A DNA stretch of 64,000 nt, from NCBI GenBank assembly GCA_902620895.1, contig CACNJU010000003.1, forward strand, positions 49,821 to 113,820, given 5' to 3'. Within the stretch, counting starts at the first letter, position 1; every line of letters begins with the position of its first letter. The position numbers and the translations under genes are program-made. The DNA comes from an uncultured Prochlorococcus sp. Lineage in GTDB: Bacteria > Cyanobacteriota > Cyanobacteriia > PCC-6307 > Cyanobiaceae. The notes beneath the pieces are model-generated. The model did no database searches. It had not been told where the DNA came from and saw nothing but the letters and a program-made list of their open reading frames with translations. Below are positions 62,849-64,000 of this stretch, one piece after another.

Positions 62849-63184
62849 ATGCTTAATGAGTTTTTAAAGGCATATAAGGAGTTTTGGATTAAAGCTACAG
62901 ACTTCAAAGGATTCACATCTCGATCGGACTGGTGGTTAGTTCAACTTGCGAATCTTATAATTTCTTTCCTAACTATCCCAATATTTTTAAAAACTTTTGG
63001 TTTTAATGCTTATGGAATAGTTTGTATCATTCCTCAAATAGCAATTGATGTAAGAAGAATCAAAGATTTTGGAAAAGATTGGAAATGGATATTTATTAAT
63101 TTAATACCTATCTTCGGATGGATCTTGTGGTTCGTCTGGCTAGGCTTTGGTAAGACTGGTAATGGGAAAAATAAATTTATATAG
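62849..63184 (+). CDS. DUF805-family membrane protein
   Basis: FLKAYKEFWIKATDFKGFTSRSDWWLVQLANLIISF...DVRRIKDFGKDWKWIFINLIPIFGWILWFVWLGFGKTGNGKNKF. Confidence 0.88.
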   Translation: MLNEFLKAYKEFWIKATDFKGFTSRSDWWLVQLANLIISFLTIPIFLKTFGFNAYGIVCIIPQIAIDVRRIKDFGKDWKWIFINLIPIFGWILWFVWLGFGKTGNGKNKFI

Positions 63185-63195
63185 AAATTAACTCC

Positions 63196-63513
63196 TCATT
63201 TTTTTCTTTTTTTAAAATCTACAAATCTTACCTTGTTTCTTAACTCTATTTGTTTCTCAAGAATTCTAAACACATGCATCTCGCATTCGGTTAATTTAAG
63301 AAACTGATCGAGTGTATCTTTATCTTCTTCATCAAAATCCTCGAAAACTTCTGAAATAGCAGTACTATTTCTAGAAATAAAATCCTCTGCTACATCTCGT
63401 GGATTCTTTCCTGATTCGAAATCCTGAAAAGCTTCATAAGAATTAAGTTCTCTCGTTAACCATTTAAACCATGGTTCATTTTTATTATGTTTTTTATTTA
63501 TGACTTTCTTCAT
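63196..63513 (-). CDS. small conserved hypothetical protein (paralog of 52459..52725)
   Basis: EPWFKWLTRELNSYEAFQDFESGKNPRDVAEDFISRNSTAISEVFEDFDEEDKDTLDQFLKLTECEMHVFRIL. Confidence 0.65.
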   Translation of the reverse strand: MKKVINKKHNKNEPWFKWLTRELNSYEAFQDFESGKNPRDVAEDFISRNSTAISEVFEDFDEEDKDTLDQFLKLTECEMHVFRILEKQIELRNKVRFVDFKKRKK

Positions 63514-63722
63514 GAAAAATTTTTTACTAGTTTAATCATTATTATTTATTGATTCTTTGACAGCTGTACAAATACTTATTTTAAAAATTTAATTAAAGAT
63601 TAATCTTATTTATTTTTTCAAAATAACTCGCATAATTACCATAAATCCTCGTAAATAATTAAGTATTTATTACTCATTTTTTTGTTTAAGAGGTCGCTAG
63701 AATTTATTTTTAGTAAAGTACA

Positions 63723-63941
63723 TTGTCAATTCCATTTTACGACTTTCCTTCATCTCCAATTTTAATAATTGGTGCTCTTGGCATTGCAGTAGCGATAGCA
63801 GTTTTTTTTGTCTCTTACCAAAAATATTTCAATTCTCCTTTGAACAGAGAGCTTGCAGAAAAGAAAAAAGCCTTAATTAAGGAACAAAAAGAATTAAATG
63901 AAAGATTAGAAAAAATAGAACAAGATTTAAAAAATTTATAA
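63723..63941 (+). CDS. small membrane protein with C-terminal coiled coil
   Basis: TM PILIIGALGIAVAIAVFFVSY then NRELAEKKKALIKEQKELNERLEKIEQDLKNL; TTG start. Confidence 0.55.
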   Translation: MSIPFYDFPSSPILIIGALGIAVAIAVFFVSYQKYFNSPLNRELAEKKKALIKEQKELNERLEKIEQDLKNL

Positions 63942-64000
63942 AAAATTACTCTTTGAAGAGATGAGTTAATGATCTCGAATTCATGACCTTAATTTTTTAA

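Noticed and set aside
1-64000. CRISPR array, prophage, insertion sequence or classical defence system
   Set aside because: No regularly spaced repeats, transposase, integrase, capsid, restriction or Cas-like sequences were seen in the translations.

Overview
This window looks like a low-GC, gene-dense marine picocyanobacterial chromosome segment, most likely a high-light Prochlorococcus. That assignment rests on gene content and composition only. About 60 of the protein-coding genes are ordinary core genes: miaB (3' part), ddl, ftsQ, ftsZ, panB, hemW-like, PIN/TRAM, clpR/clpP, ilvC, cobD, hli, HU, glgX, a GPH symporter, MlaE-type permease, plsY, pyrF, tyrS, pepA, msrA, the lpxB-lpxA-fabZ-lpxC-bamA block, purC, purD, an nblS-like kinase, kaiC, kaiB, rplU, rpmA, truB, spoIID-like, rnz, petF, prmA, serA, murD and others. 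RNA genes are an SRP RNA (minus strand, between ftsZ and panB), tRNA-Gly(UCC) and tRNA-Val(GAC). Candidates for a second look are: (i) a kaiBC locus with no room for kaiA although KaiC keeps its C-terminal tail; (ii) a 249-aa protein resembling only the NTase part of NAD-dependent DNA ligase, ending at motif V; (iii) next to it, a photolyase-like protein whose FAD-binding domain comes first and whose alpha/beta-like domain appears to come last; (iv) two distant paralogs of an uncharacterised small protein family in the window; (v) a GIY-YIG-like protein; (vi) a tRNA-Val with C33 instead of U33; (vii) a micro-ORF-rich final 5 kb. I saw no CRISPR array, prophage, IS element or obvious defence island. 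All family calls are made by eye from the translations; no database search was run.
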